A stretch of 38,489 nucleotides of DNA, taken from positions 1-38,489 of the IMG/VR virus record IMGVR_UViG_3300025266_000015. The stretch is one strand, 5' to 3'. Both the position numbers and the translations under genes were made by a program. The stretch comes from a virus. Every line of letters starts with the position of its first letter. Within the stretch, counting starts at the first letter, position 1. The notes beneath the pieces are model-generated. The model worked only from the letters and a program-made list of their open reading frames with translations. It was not told where the DNA came from and searched no databases. Of the stretch, positions 1-7,846 are shown piece after piece.

Positions 1-2
1 TT

Positions 3-161
3 GCAACAACTTCAACCGTCACAAGTATTCAGCAAAAGCGAGCTAAGCAATTAGAAGACGCTGCTGGGGTTCGATCTAAGCCAGGGCCAGGGGCCACTGG
101 AGTAATCCCACCAGATGATTTCGACACTGCGTTTGAAATGTTTGCTGCTGATAATCGCTAG
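3..161 (+). CDS. C-terminal fragment of a probable scaffold-like protein upstream of the capsid gene (partial)
   Basis: An open frame enters from the left edge and stops at TAG 159-161, 21 bp before the capsid start. The visible 52 residues are polar, with a charged stretch (QQKRAKQLED), a Gly/Pro-rich linker and an acidic end (DDFDTAFEMFAADN). Position immediately before the major capsid gene fits a scaffold or head-assembly protein, but no diagnostic motif is visible, so this is inference from gene order. The N-terminus lies outside the window. Confidence 0.6.
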   Translation, partial: ATTSTVTSIQQKRAKQLEDAAGVRSKPGPGATGVIPPDDFDTAFEMFAADNR

Positions 162-182
162 TTAAATTATTAGGAGGCCATC

Positions 183-1166
183 ATGGCTAACACAGAATAT
201 GGTGATATTTCACCACGTACCGCAGCATTTGCTGCTAAAGAAATGCTTAAACGAGGCATTCCATACTTAGTATTAGAGAAGTTCGGTCAGGCACGTCCTT
301 TGGCCAACAAGTCTTCAAAAGTACAGAAGTTCCGTCGCTATTCCAGCTTGGCATTAGCCACTACTGCATTGACTGAAGGCGTAACGCCAACAGCTAAGCA
401 GCTAGCCGCTGTTGATGTAACGGCCACCCTACAACAGTACGGTGACTTAGTAACCATCAGTGACGTGATTATCGACACTCACGAAGATCCAGTATTGCGT
501 GAAGCCGCTGAAGTATTGGGCGAGCAAGCTGCACAAAGCATTGAGACGATTCGTTTCAACGTGTTGAAAGCAGGTACTAACGTACAGTACGCAAACGGCG
601 CTGCACGTAACGCTGTAAACACTGAGATGACACTAGCTACCCAGCGTAAGGCAACTCGTACACTGAAGCGCCAGAATGGCCGTGCCATCACTTCCGTAGT
701 GAAAAGCACTCCATCTTACGGCACTGAAGCTGTCGCACCTTCGTATGTTGGTTTAATCCACCCTGATATGGACGCTACCGTTCGTGGTTTCGCTGGATTC
801 GTTCCAGTTGAGAAGTACGGCACGATGACTCCGTTTGAAGGTGAGATTGGTAAGGTAGAGGACGTACGTTATGTATGCTCCACGATCTTTGCTTCATTCG
901 CCAACGCTGGTGGTACTAAGGGTGCAATGATCTCTGCTGCCGGCACTTCTGCTGACGTTTACCCAACGTTGATCGTTGCGCGTGACGCTTACGGCATTGT
1001 TCCACTGAAAGGTGGTGCTTCACTAAGCCCAGCAGTTGTTAACCCTAAGCCTTCCGATAGCGATCCATTGGCCCAACGTGGTCATGTTAGCTGGAAGTCT
1101 ATGCAGACCGCAGTAATTCTAAACGACGCCTTTATGGTGCGTATTGAGTCCGCTGTAACTGACTAA
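183..1166 (+). CDS. Major capsid protein, N4-gp56 family-like
   Basis: This 327-residue protein forms the icosahedral shell of the head. The N-terminal pattern (MANTEYGDISPRTAAF, then a Leu/Lys helix and KFRRY about residue 50), the central QYGDLVTISDVI segment and the HPDMDATVRGFAGFVPVEKYG segment near residue 195 resemble the N4-gp56 family of HK97-fold capsid proteins, as I recall that family. Length is slightly short for the family. ATG 183 is preceded by a strong AGGAGG-type ribosome site at 171-176. It is followed by an intrinsic terminator, so the capsid transcript can end here, consistent with the high expression a capsid gene needs. Family assignment is by pattern recognition, not by search. 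Confidence 0.88.
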   Translation: MANTEYGDISPRTAAFAAKEMLKRGIPYLVLEKFGQARPLANKSSKVQKFRRYSSLALATTALTEGVTPTAKQLAAVDVTATLQQYGDLVTISDVIIDTHEDPVLREAAEVLGEQAAQSIETIRFNVLKAGTNVQYANGAARNAVNTEMTLATQRKATRTLKRQNGRAITSVVKSTPSYGTEAVAPSYVGLIHPDMDATVRGFAGFVPVEKYGTMTPFEGEIGKVEDVRYVCSTIFASFANAGGTKGAMISAAGTSADVYPTLIVARDAYGIVPLKGGASLSPAVVNPKPSDSDPLAQRGHVSWKSMQTAVILNDAFMVRIESAVTD

Positions 1167-1186
1167 CCACTAGGTTAGTTTTTCCC

Positions 1187-1216
1187 CAAAGGGCGCCCTA
1201 ATCGGCGCCTTTTTTT
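1187..1216 (+). terminator. Intrinsic terminator after the capsid gene
   Basis: GGCGCC at 1192-1197 pairs with GGCGCC at 1204-1209 around a 6-base loop, and seven T residues follow at 1210-1216. It lies between the capsid gene and the next gene of the same strand, so it probably attenuates rather than fully stops late transcription, leaving capsid mRNA in excess. Confidence 0.85.
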
Positions 1217-1230
1217 ATTGGAGTAAAGAA

Positions 1231-1530
1231 ATGACTGATGTAGATACCGTTGAGGTTACTAACGAAAAGCCAGCCGCTAATAAGCGGAGCGCTACCAAAC
1301 CCAGCCGTGTAAAAGTGATCTTCCATAATCAGGAAGGCGACCTTGGTAAACTTGACATCGTTGTAGTTGTGAATGGTTATGGCTACCAGATCAAACGTAA
1401 TAAGCCAGTGGCCCTGCCGCCTGAAGTGATTGAAGCTATCAACAACGCGGTCGTAACACATATTGAGCGAGTTAATGGGGTCGATGAATCCCGTGACTTA
1501 CAACGTTTTACCTACTCATTGGTGGGTTAA
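1231..1530 (+). CDS. Small head-region protein, unknown function
   Basis: A 99-residue protein between the capsid and adaptor genes. The first 30 residues are polar and Lys/Ala-rich (NEKPAANKRSATKPSR). The remainder looks beta-rich, with a VVVVNGYGYQIKRNKPVALPP segment followed by a helix (EVIEAINNAVVTHIERV). ATG 1231 follows GGAG at 1220-1223. Small proteins in this position in podoviruses are often head decoration or completion proteins, but nothing in the sequence proves that. It is the first gene after the capsid terminator. Confidence 0.75.
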   Translation: MTDVDTVEVTNEKPAANKRSATKPSRVKVIFHNQEGDLGKLDIVVVVNGYGYQIKRNKPVALPPEVIEAINNAVVTHIERVNGVDESRDLQRFTYSLVG

Positions 1531-1533
1531 GCT

Positions 1534-2187
1534 TTGAACTATCTGGCACTTTGCGACAAGCTGTTAATAGAAACAGGATTAAGCGATCAGGGCGTAACTT
1601 CGGTTGTTAGCCAAACGGGCCTTAACAGGAAATCCGTTGATTGGATTAACCGCGCATGGGTTGAAATCCAAAATCTTAATGATTGGAGTTTCCTATGGCA
1701 GACTGGATCTTTTGACACAGTAGATGGCCAGCAAAACTATGATCCAGTCATTAACTTGGCGCTATCGCCAACGTTAAACAAATGGGTTACAGGTTCTGTA
1801 CGCATCACGGACAACGGACAGACAGGTTACTTAACCTATGTTCCTTGGGTGAGTTGGTCGCGTACTACATTTTCCAGCGGGAAGCCTACTAGCTTCACGC
1901 TTAGACCAGACAATAAGCTGTCATTCAATACACTGCCCGACGCGGTGTACGGGATCAGCTTTGACTATTACCGGACACCACAGCAGTTATCCGCAAACAC
2001 GGATGAGTTGTTGTTGCCGGAGCAGTTCCATGACGCGGTTCTCTACAAAGCTATCCTCTATGTGGCTGCTGAGCAAGACGCGCCTGAGTTATATCAGGAT
2101 GCACAAGCACAACTTAACATTAGGCTATCTGCTATGGGCGTCACTGAATTACCTACAATCACGTTAGCTGAAAGACCGGTGGCATAA
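1534..2187 (+). CDS. Head-tail adaptor protein, SU10-type
   Basis: The 217-residue product has the opening YLALCDKLLIETGLS and a VDWINRAWVEIQNLNDWSFL helix near residues 35-55, typical of phage adaptor proteins (the SU10 adaptor family). These form the ring between the portal and the tail nozzle in short-tailed phages. The only in-frame start near the previous stop is TTG 1534, three bases after it, with a G-rich GGTGGG upstream, so translation is probably coupled. The C-terminal helices (LPEQFHDAVLYKAILYVAAEQDAPELYQDA) also fit the family. An ORF in another frame at 1961-2167 is a shadow. Confidence 0.8.
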   Translation: MNYLALCDKLLIETGLSDQGVTSVVSQTGLNRKSVDWINRAWVEIQNLNDWSFLWQTGSFDTVDGQQNYDPVINLALSPTLNKWVTGSVRITDNGQTGYLTYVPWVSWSRTTFSSGKPTSFTLRPDNKLSFNTLPDAVYGISFDYYRTPQQLSANTDELLLPEQFHDAVLYKAILYVAAEQDAPELYQDAQAQLNIRLSAMGVTELPTITLAERPVA

Positions 2188-2189
2188 AA

Positions 2190-3665
2190 ATGGCAGTTCA
2201 GTCTCAAGCTTGGGCGTTAAGTGGTGGTTTAGACCTCGTCAGCCCCTCATTACAAATCCCCCCAGGTAAGGCGATCTTAGCTCAGAACTATGAGTGCGCT
2301 ATGAACGGCGGATACCGCCGCATGGAAGGCTACACGATCTACGATGGTCGTACGAGTGGAACGCCCTTAGCTGTTACTGGAAGTGGACCGATTCTAGGCG
2401 TATGGGAATATAACAATGTTCTGTACGCATTCAGAGACAACGCAGGTGGAACAGCCTGCGTTATGCACAAAGCGACATCCGCTGGATGGGTTGTTGTAAC
2501 AACGCCAGCGCTTGCTGCTGGTGGCGCTTACGAGTTTGTTAATCATAACTTCGCTGGCCACTCAAGCACATTAACAATGTTCGGCTGTGATGGCTTAGGT
2601 AAGGCGTTTAAGTTTGACGGCACAACGCTTACGTTACTCACAACCGGCATGACCACGGATACCCCATCGCATATCGGTGTACATAAGAACCATTTGTTCT
2701 TATCGTTCGCTGGCGGTTCGATCCAGCACAGTGCGCTAGGCGATCCAACAAGTTGGACGCTAGTGACTGGTGCAGGCGAAATTGGTATTGGTACTGAAGT
2801 GACCGGCTTTAGCAGTATGAAAGGTAACTCCTTAGCGATTACTGGTATCAATCAAATATCTATTCTATACGGCGCCTCTGCGTCCGATTGGGATCTGAAG
2901 TTGTTCTCTCCTGCAATCGGGGCAGAGCCTCGGACCAACGGACAGATGGATTCAGACCTTTACTTCTTTAATGGCGATGATCTGAGCAGCCTAACCGCTA
3001 CACAAGCCTTTGGTGACTTTGAGTCTGCCAGTGTGTCTGCGGTTGTTAAGCCGTTCATAGACGCTAGGAAGAGAGAGATTGTTGGCGCAGCAGTTAACCG
3101 TGATAAGAACCAATACCGTTTGTTCTTTAGCGATAACGCTGTATTAGTCGGCACGATTATTAACAGGCAATTAGTTGGCTTCAGTACGTGGAGACTAGAG
3201 CATACGCCTAGCTTTATCACTGAAAAGTACATGGGCTGCACAGATGGCAGCATCATGTTGATGGATAGTGGCACGTCGTTTAATGGCGTTGCTATTCAGT
3301 CATATCTTCGACTTCCCTTTACTAACTTCAACACTCCACATAGAAAGAAGCGTTTTCGTAAAGCCACATTAGAATTAGAGGCTGGTAGCCAGGCAACACT
3401 AGACTACTTGGCGGACTATAACTACGGCTCTGGCGGTTCATCTTCAGGTGAACAAACCACAGTTTACGGCGGTGGTGGATTCTGGGACGTGGCGAACTGG
3501 GATAACTTTGTTTGGTCGAGTGCTGTAGTGGCCTCGGCAGAAGCCTACCTAAACGGCAGTGGTATGAATGTTAGTTTATTGATTGTTCATACGAGTGCTA
3601 CTGACCCCTCATTCACGTTGCAGGGTGTCCAATTGAACTACTCCTTACGAGGCTTAAATAGATGA
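2190..3665 (+). CDS. Tail nozzle / tail tube-like structural protein
   Basis: A 491-residue beta-rich protein directly downstream of the adaptor. The N-terminus reads GGLDLVSPSLQIPPGKAI then NYECAMNGGYRRMEGY, a pattern I associate with podoviral nozzle or tail-tube B-type proteins. Many repeated Gly/Thr/Val strands suggest a beta-propeller, and the C-terminus (SFTLQGVQLNYSLRG) resembles a closing strand. It starts 3 bp after the adaptor stop and ends with an ATGA overlap into the tail-fibre gene, so the three are one translationally coupled tail module. The exact tail role is inferred from order and composition. Confidence 0.72.
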   Translation: MAVQSQAWALSGGLDLVSPSLQIPPGKAILAQNYECAMNGGYRRMEGYTIYDGRTSGTPLAVTGSGPILGVWEYNNVLYAFRDNAGGTACVMHKATSAGWVVVTTPALAAGGAYEFVNHNFAGHSSTLTMFGCDGLGKAFKFDGTTLTLLTTGMTTDTPSHIGVHKNHLFLSFAGGSIQHSALGDPTSWTLVTGAGEIGIGTEVTGFSSMKGNSLAITGINQISILYGASASDWDLKLFSPAIGAEPRTNGQMDSDLYFFNGDDLSSLTATQAFGDFESASVSAVVKPFIDARKREIVGAAVNRDKNQYRLFFSDNAVLVGTIINRQLVGFSTWRLEHTPSFITEKYMGCTDGSIMLMDSGTSFNGVAIQSYLRLPFTNFNTPHRKKRFRKATLELEAGSQATLDYLADYNYGSGGSSSGEQTTVYGGGGFWDVANWDNFVWSSAVVASAEAYLNGSGMNVSLLIVHTSATDPSFTLQGVQLNYSLRGLNR

Positions 3666-5704
3666 GTAATACTTACACCAAACCCTCAAATCTCATCGCC
3701 GGTACAACTGCCCGTGCAGAAGATATTAACAACAGAGCAGGGGCAGCAGAGACTGGCTTTGATAACGTTGAGGCGATCACCAACCGGACGATTAAACTTC
3801 CAGTGGGTACAGCAGGCGACCAGCTTATTTCTGAGTCTGGTCCTAACCGTGCTAGTAAAGAGATTGGCTTTGATGCCAGTGGTAACTTAGTTCTTATTGG
3901 TTCAGCCTTCCAATGGAAAGGTGATTGGGCAACATCAACAGCTTATATAAAGAACGATATAGTTCGTGACAGTAGCACTAAGAACCTTTACGCAGTCGTT
4001 GTAGATCACACCTCTGGCGTATTAGCGACAGACGTTACCGCTGTTAAGATGTCGATGGCGATTAATGTTGTGGACGTTGAGACTGCAAAGACCGCAGCGC
4101 AGACAGCACAAGCCTTATCCGAAGACTGGGCAGAGAAAACCACAGGCGCAGTTACAGGCACAAGCTATTCCTCAAAGCATTGGGCCACTACAGGCACAGT
4201 TCAAACTGTTAGCACAAACATCGCTGACATCAACACCACAGCAGATAACATTGCCTCCGTTAACACGGTAGCAACCAACATTGTCAAAGTGGTAAAAGTT
4301 GCAGACGATCTCTTAGAAGCTATCTCTGAGATAGAAACAGTTGCAGCAGACCTACAAGAAGTCAGCAGTGAGATAGAAGTAGTTGGCGCATCCATAGCTA
4401 ACGTAGACACTACAGCAGTCAATATTGCTAATGTAAACACTGTTGCCACCAACATCACCAACGTTAACAAAGTAGGAGTTATTGATACCAACGTCACAAC
4501 CGTTGCAAACAATGACGCCAACGTAACGATCGTTGCAGGCAATACTTCAAACATCACAACCGTTGCAGGTAACAATGCGAACGTGACAACCGTTGCAGGT
4601 ATCTCAGCAGATGTTACTTCTGCCGCAGGCATCTCAGCCAACATCACAACCGTTGCAGGTAATACTTCAAACATAAACATTGCTGCTGGTATTTCAGCCA
4701 ACATTACTACGGCAGCAGGCATCGCCTCAGATATATCGACTAACGCAACCAACATCGCCGCAATCCAAGGCGCAGACGCTAACGCTACGACAGCGACTAC
4801 TCAAGCAGGCATAGCAACAACCAAAGCAAGTGAAGCATCTACAAGCGCCTCTAATGCGGCGACAAGCGAAACGAATGCAGCGACAAGCGAAACGAATGCT
4901 GCTACTTCGTATGATAACTTTGATGATCGTATGCTCGGCTCAAAGTCTTCAGCGCCCTCAGTAGACAACGATGGAGACGCGCTCCTTACAGGTGCTATGT
5001 ATTGGGATACTGTTGCTAGTGCTATGAAAGCTTATGATGGCTCCGCGTGGGTGGCAGTGGCGCCTAGTGCAGGAGACCAAGCTTTCATTAACATTGTTGG
5101 TGGTGAACTCGTCTACTCTGAGGACTTGGGTTCTATAGCTACAGCAGTTACTACAGGGTCAGGCAACTCAATTTCTATTGTTGGTGCTGCAATTGCCAAT
5201 GTTAATTCGGTTGGGGGGTCAATCGCTAATGTTAATGCCGTTGCAGGCAACTCAACTAATATTAATGCCGTTAACACTAACTCAACTAACATCAACATAG
5301 TTGCTGCTGGTATTGATAACTTAGACGCTGCTGCTGCAAACTCTGCAAACATAAGCTCTGTAGTGGCTAATGAAACTAACATTAACCTGGCAGCAGGCTC
5401 AATCACCAATGTTAACACTGTGGCTAGTTCAATAGCTGATGTTAACCGATACGCCAATGAGTACAAGATTGCGGCAACCGCTCCTGCTGGCCCTAGCGCT
5501 GGGGACTTATGGCTCGACACTACTGCGAGCATCCTAAAGTATTACACAGGTTCTACTTGGTCTGGGATTGTCTCAGGAATAACTTCTGTCGTGTCTGACA
5601 CCACGCCCCAACTAGGTGGTGCGTTAGATGGGCAAAACAACAACATGACGAATATTGGAACCGTATCTGGTTCAAACTTACAGATTGACTTTGGAGGTCT
5701 ATAA
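3662..5704 (+). CDS. Tail fibre/appendage protein with 11-residue repeats
   Basis: This 680-residue protein has an N-terminal region with a Trp/Tyr motif (FQWKGDWATSTAYIKNDIV, about residues 83-101). It is followed by two long blocks of degenerate 11-residue repeats of the form N-[ITV]-T-x-[VA]-A-G-N-x-[SA]-N (about residues 180-365 and 490-600). Between them is an Ala/Ser/Thr coiled-coil segment with repeated SETNAAT and a YWDTVASAMKAYDGSAW segment; a second copy of the latter type (LWLDTTASILKYYTGSTW) is near the C-terminus. Such repeats form trimeric shafts in phage fibres. It overlaps the nozzle gene by ATGA and is 2 bp from the next fibre gene. Long minus-strand ORFs here are shadows of the repeats. 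Confidence 0.8.
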   Translation: MSNTYTKPSNLIAGTTARAEDINNRAGAAETGFDNVEAITNRTIKLPVGTAGDQLISESGPNRASKEIGFDASGNLVLIGSAFQWKGDWATSTAYIKNDIVRDSSTKNLYAVVVDHTSGVLATDVTAVKMSMAINVVDVETAKTAAQTAQALSEDWAEKTTGAVTGTSYSSKHWATTGTVQTVSTNIADINTTADNIASVNTVATNIVKVVKVADDLLEAISEIETVAADLQEVSSEIEVVGASIANVDTTAVNIANVNTVATNITNVNKVGVIDTNVTTVANNDANVTIVAGNTSNITTVAGNNANVTTVAGISADVTSAAGISANITTVAGNTSNINIAAGISANITTAAGIASDISTNATNIAAIQGADANATTATTQAGIATTKASEASTSASNAATSETNAATSETNAATSYDNFDDRMLGSKSSAPSVDNDGDALLTGAMYWDTVASAMKAYDGSAWVAVAPSAGDQAFINIVGGELVYSEDLGSIATAVTTGSGNSISIVGAAIANVNSVGGSIANVNAVAGNSTNINAVNTNSTNINIVAAGIDNLDAAAANSANISSVVANETNINLAAGSITNVNTVASSIADVNRYANEYKIAATAPAGPSAGDLWLDTTASILKYYTGSTWSGIVSGITSVVSDTTPQLGGALDGQNNNMTNIGTVSGSNLQIDFGGL

Positions 5705-5706
5705 AC

Positions 5707-6255
5707 ATGAGTAAATTACTACGACTACGAGGCGGCACGACTTCCGAGCATTCTACATTCACAGGTGCATTACGAGAGGTTACTGTTGACACGACCAAAG
5801 ACACTCTGGTAGTCCATGATGGTTCTACTGCTGGTGGTTTTGCATTAGCTACTGCTACGGATGTTGCAACAGCACTACCTAAGTCGGGTGGAGCAATGAC
5901 GGGTGCAATTACAACCAACAGCACCTTTGATGGTGTAGATATAGCTACTAGGGATGGTATCTTAAGCTCCACTACTACCACAGCAGGTGCAGCACTCCCA
6001 AAGGCTGGTGGAGCAATGACGGGTGCTATTACCACTAACTCTACCTTTGATGGGCGTGATGTAGCTACGGATGGTACTAAATTAGATGGCATAGAGACTT
6101 CAGCTACAGCAGACCAAACCAAGGCAGATATTGAAGCACTAGGCATTGCAGCCAGTTCAATCACAGGCGCATTACCAGCAATAAGTGGAGCGTCATTAAC
6201 TAACTTACCGGGGTTCACCCCACTATTTGATAAAGTATTATTTGGAGGAATTTAA
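5707..6255 (+). CDS. Short tail fibre protein with Mtd-N-like domain and fibre repeats
   Basis: The first 50 residues (LLRLRGGTTSEHSTFTGALREVTVDTTKDTLVVHDG, split about residues 4-40) resemble the N-terminal domain of the major tropism determinant of Bordetella phage. Two copies of the phage fibre motif LPKSGGAMTGAITTNSTFDG follow (about residues 58 and 98). The end SGASLTNLPG is the usual terminal segment of longer fibres, so the protein is probably one segment of a modular receptor-binding fibre. GGAGGT at 5694-5699 precedes ATG 5707. A minus-strand ORF at 5553-6218 is a shadow. Confidence 0.75.
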   Translation: MSKLLRLRGGTTSEHSTFTGALREVTVDTTKDTLVVHDGSTAGGFALATATDVATALPKSGGAMTGAITTNSTFDGVDIATRDGILSSTTTTAGAALPKAGGAMTGAITTNSTFDGRDVATDGTKLDGIETSATADQTKADIEALGIAASSITGALPAISGASLTNLPGFTPLFDKVLFGGI

Positions 6256-6256
6256 C

Positions 6257-6640
6257 ATGGCATTAGTAATTAGTTCAGTAAAAGTAACAGGAACATCGAC
6301 AGCCTATACGGTTCCTTCGGGTAAAATAGCAAAAGTTAGGGTGGCGGCTATTAACTTTTTTCCTGTTAGCGCTACATTAGAGATTGGAAACTACAAGGTA
6401 GTAAACCTACTAGGAAACCCTAATGCTGTATATGGTGAGAGGCAGGGAATGGGCAATGGCAACACCAGCACTCTTGGCCTGCCAGTCACAGGGTTTGTCC
6501 GAGCATCGTATAGCGGGGCTGACATGGTAAGTAAGTTCATTTATATGAAAGAAGACCATGTGTTAGTGGCTGGTGAGACAGTTGTCGCAACAGGTTCTAC
6601 GACAGTAATGTCATATACAATTTTCGAGGAAGATGTCTAA
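6257..6640 (+). CDS. Tail-fibre-associated protein, unknown
   Basis: A 127-residue, beta-rich protein lacking charged helices, containing VTGTSTAYTVPSGKIAKVRVAAINFF and a Gly/Asn-rich middle. I chose ATG 6257 rather than an in-frame TTG 6227 because GGAGG at 6244-6248 sits a normal distance upstream and the TTG start would overlap the preceding fibre gene. It is one base from the preceding stop and shares a TAATG junction with the next gene. Its position between fibre and chaperone genes suggests a distal fibre or tip component; function is not recognised. Confidence 0.7.
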   Translation: MALVISSVKVTGTSTAYTVPSGKIAKVRVAAINFFPVSATLEIGNYKVVNLLGNPNAVYGERQGMGNGNTSTLGLPVTGFVRASYSGADMVSKFIYMKEDHVLVAGETVVATGSTTVMSYTIFEEDV

Positions 6641-7044
6641 TGTTATTGCACGGCTACAATACGTCAGATGGGAGTTTTATAGGCACTAGCGTCTTTTCAA
6701 ACCCAGTGATGGAAGAGGCGCAAAAAGGCGATTCAATTACTGTTGATGAGTTTGATTTCGTTGAAGGTCAAAAACTGTATAAAAGTGATGGCGTTACATT
6801 TAGCTTAATAGATGGCTGGGAAATAATTAAAGCCGCTGATGATGCGTTAACTGCTTCCTTATTAGAGGATGCTAATGCGGCTAGTGTACGTTCTGAACGT
6901 GATGCACTTCTCGCTGGCACAGATTGGACAGGTACATCAGATCTAGTGATGACATCTGCCATGACCGCTTACCGCCAAGCACTTCGTGATGTACCTGCAC
7001 AAGCAGACTTCCCTACCACAATCACTTGGCCTGACGCACCTTAG
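6640..7044 (+). CDS. Tail fibre assembly chaperone-like protein (Phage_tail_APC type)
   Basis: The 134-residue protein ends in the recognisable assembly-chaperone block RSERDALLAGTDWTG, then AYRQALRDVPAQADFP and ITWPDAP (about residues 86-134), seen in tail-fibre assembly proteins of many phages. It starts at ATG 6640 overlapping the previous stop by one base (TAATG), so synthesis is coupled to the fibre genes it probably helps fold. The N-terminal half (GYNTSDGSFIGTSVF, EGQKLYKSDGVTFSLIDGW) is less conserved and may read the client fibre. Confidence 0.75.
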   Translation: MLLHGYNTSDGSFIGTSVFSNPVMEEAQKGDSITVDEFDFVEGQKLYKSDGVTFSLIDGWEIIKAADDALTASLLEDANAASVRSERDALLAGTDWTGTSDLVMTSAMTAYRQALRDVPAQADFPTTITWPDAP

Positions 7045-7061
7045 ACTGGAGAACAATCAAC

Positions 7062-7556
7062 ATGAGTGAAGATAAGAAAACAGGCCCAAAGGCATGGTAT
7101 GAGGATTTCCATATCAAGCAAGAATTACAGATGTACTACACATCTTACCTCAGCAGAGCCTTGCCTGATGAAGATGCAGAGATCTATGTAGATCGTGTGC
7201 GTAATAGCTCACAGATGATCTGGAAAGAGATCAGTGAGATTGGTGAAGAGATCCAACGTAGTCAGGAAGCTATTAACCATGCGGCTGATAGTCCGTCTAG
7301 CGTAGTTCATAAGCCTGTAGCAGCGATTAAGGCGACTCCTAAAGTTGAAGCAGTAGTAGCGCCTAAAGCTAAAACCAAAGCTAAAACCAAAGCTAAAACC
7401 AAAGCTAAAACCAAAGCTAAAACTACTAAAGCCGAACCAGCCCCAGTTGTCGTTCAAGAGGCTAAAGGTATTAAGCAGCTAGTTGAAAAGCACATGACTG
7501 TAATCATCATTGTCGGTTTCGGCATTATTGCATTAACCCAGTACCTCAAAGCCTAG
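7062..7556 (+). CDS. Small membrane-anchored protein with Lys-Thr-Lys-Ala repeat
   Basis: A 164-residue protein with a charged helical N-terminal half (KQELQMYYTSYLSRALPDEDAEIYVDRV). A strongly basic low-complexity stretch of KAKT repeats follows at about residues 103-121, and a single C-terminal hydrophobic segment (MTVIIIVGFGIIALTQYL, residues 145-162) probably spans the inner membrane. GGAG at 7048-7051 supports ATG 7062. It sits with the lysis genes, so it might act at the membrane during lysis or adsorption, but no family is recognised. The KAKT stretch is encoded by a perfect 12-bp tandem repeat. Confidence 0.65.
   Translation: MSEDKKTGPKAWYEDFHIKQELQMYYTSYLSRALPDEDAEIYVDRVRNSSQMIWKEISEIGEEIQRSQEAINHAADSPSSVVHKPVAAIKATPKVEAVVAPKAKTKAKTKAKTKAKTKAKTTKAEPAPVVVQEAKGIKQLVEKHMTVIIIVGFGIIALTQYLKA
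7365..7424 (+). repeat. 12-bp tandem repeat (AAAGCTAAAACC x 5)
   Basis: Four identical copies of AAAGCTAAAACC and a fifth with one base change encode the KAKT repeats of the gene around it. The unit is a multiple of three, so slippage would change repeat length without a frameshift. Confidence 0.95.
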
Positions 7557-7571
7557 CCAGAGAACAATAGC

Positions 7572-7844
7572 ATGGAAAACAGCGCACGTTTCGACAGATT
7601 AGAAGCCAAGATCGACAAACTAGCTGAGGCAATGATTAAGCTGATTGAGCATGATACGAAACTGGACGGGCTTGTGGGACATAATGTAACTCAAGATAAC
7701 CGTCTTAATCGCCATAGTGAAACCATTGATAATCACGCCATTAAACTTGCCACTATAGGTAAGACTAGCGGTACTAACGAGTGGTTTGTTCGTATTCTGA
7801 TTGCAGTCTTAGTCTCTGCTGCGGCCTTTATGTTAAGGAGCTAG
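7572..7844 (+). CDS. Small coiled-coil protein with C-terminal membrane segment
   Basis: A 90-residue protein with an N-terminal amphipathic heptad pattern (ARFDRLEAKIDKLAEAMIKLIEHD, residues 4-27), a polar middle and one C-terminal hydrophobic helix (WFVRILIAVLVSAAAFML, about residues 71-88). The architecture resembles XhlA-like or other accessory lysis/holin-associated proteins: cytoplasmic coiled coil anchored by a tail. It lies a few genes before the lysozyme and holin. Function remains inference; a weak GAGA at 7559-7562 precedes ATG 7572. Confidence 0.6.
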   Translation: MENSARFDRLEAKIDKLAEAMIKLIEHDTKLDGLVGHNVTQDNRLNRHSETIDNHAIKLATIGKTSGTNEWFVRILIAVLVSAAAFMLRS

Positions 7845-7846
7845 TC

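Noticed and set aside
4201-4755. Long minus-strand open frame opposite the fibre repeats (also 5113-5532 and 5553-6218)
   Set aside because: These mirror the codon periodicity of the Ala/Thr/Val/Asn repeats on the plus strand, have no ribosome site or context, and give low-complexity products.
5707-6255. Diversity-generating retroelement, because of the Mtd-like N-terminus
   Set aside because: No reverse transcriptase and no template/variable repeat pair with adenine-specific differences is visible; only the N-terminal attachment domain is shared.
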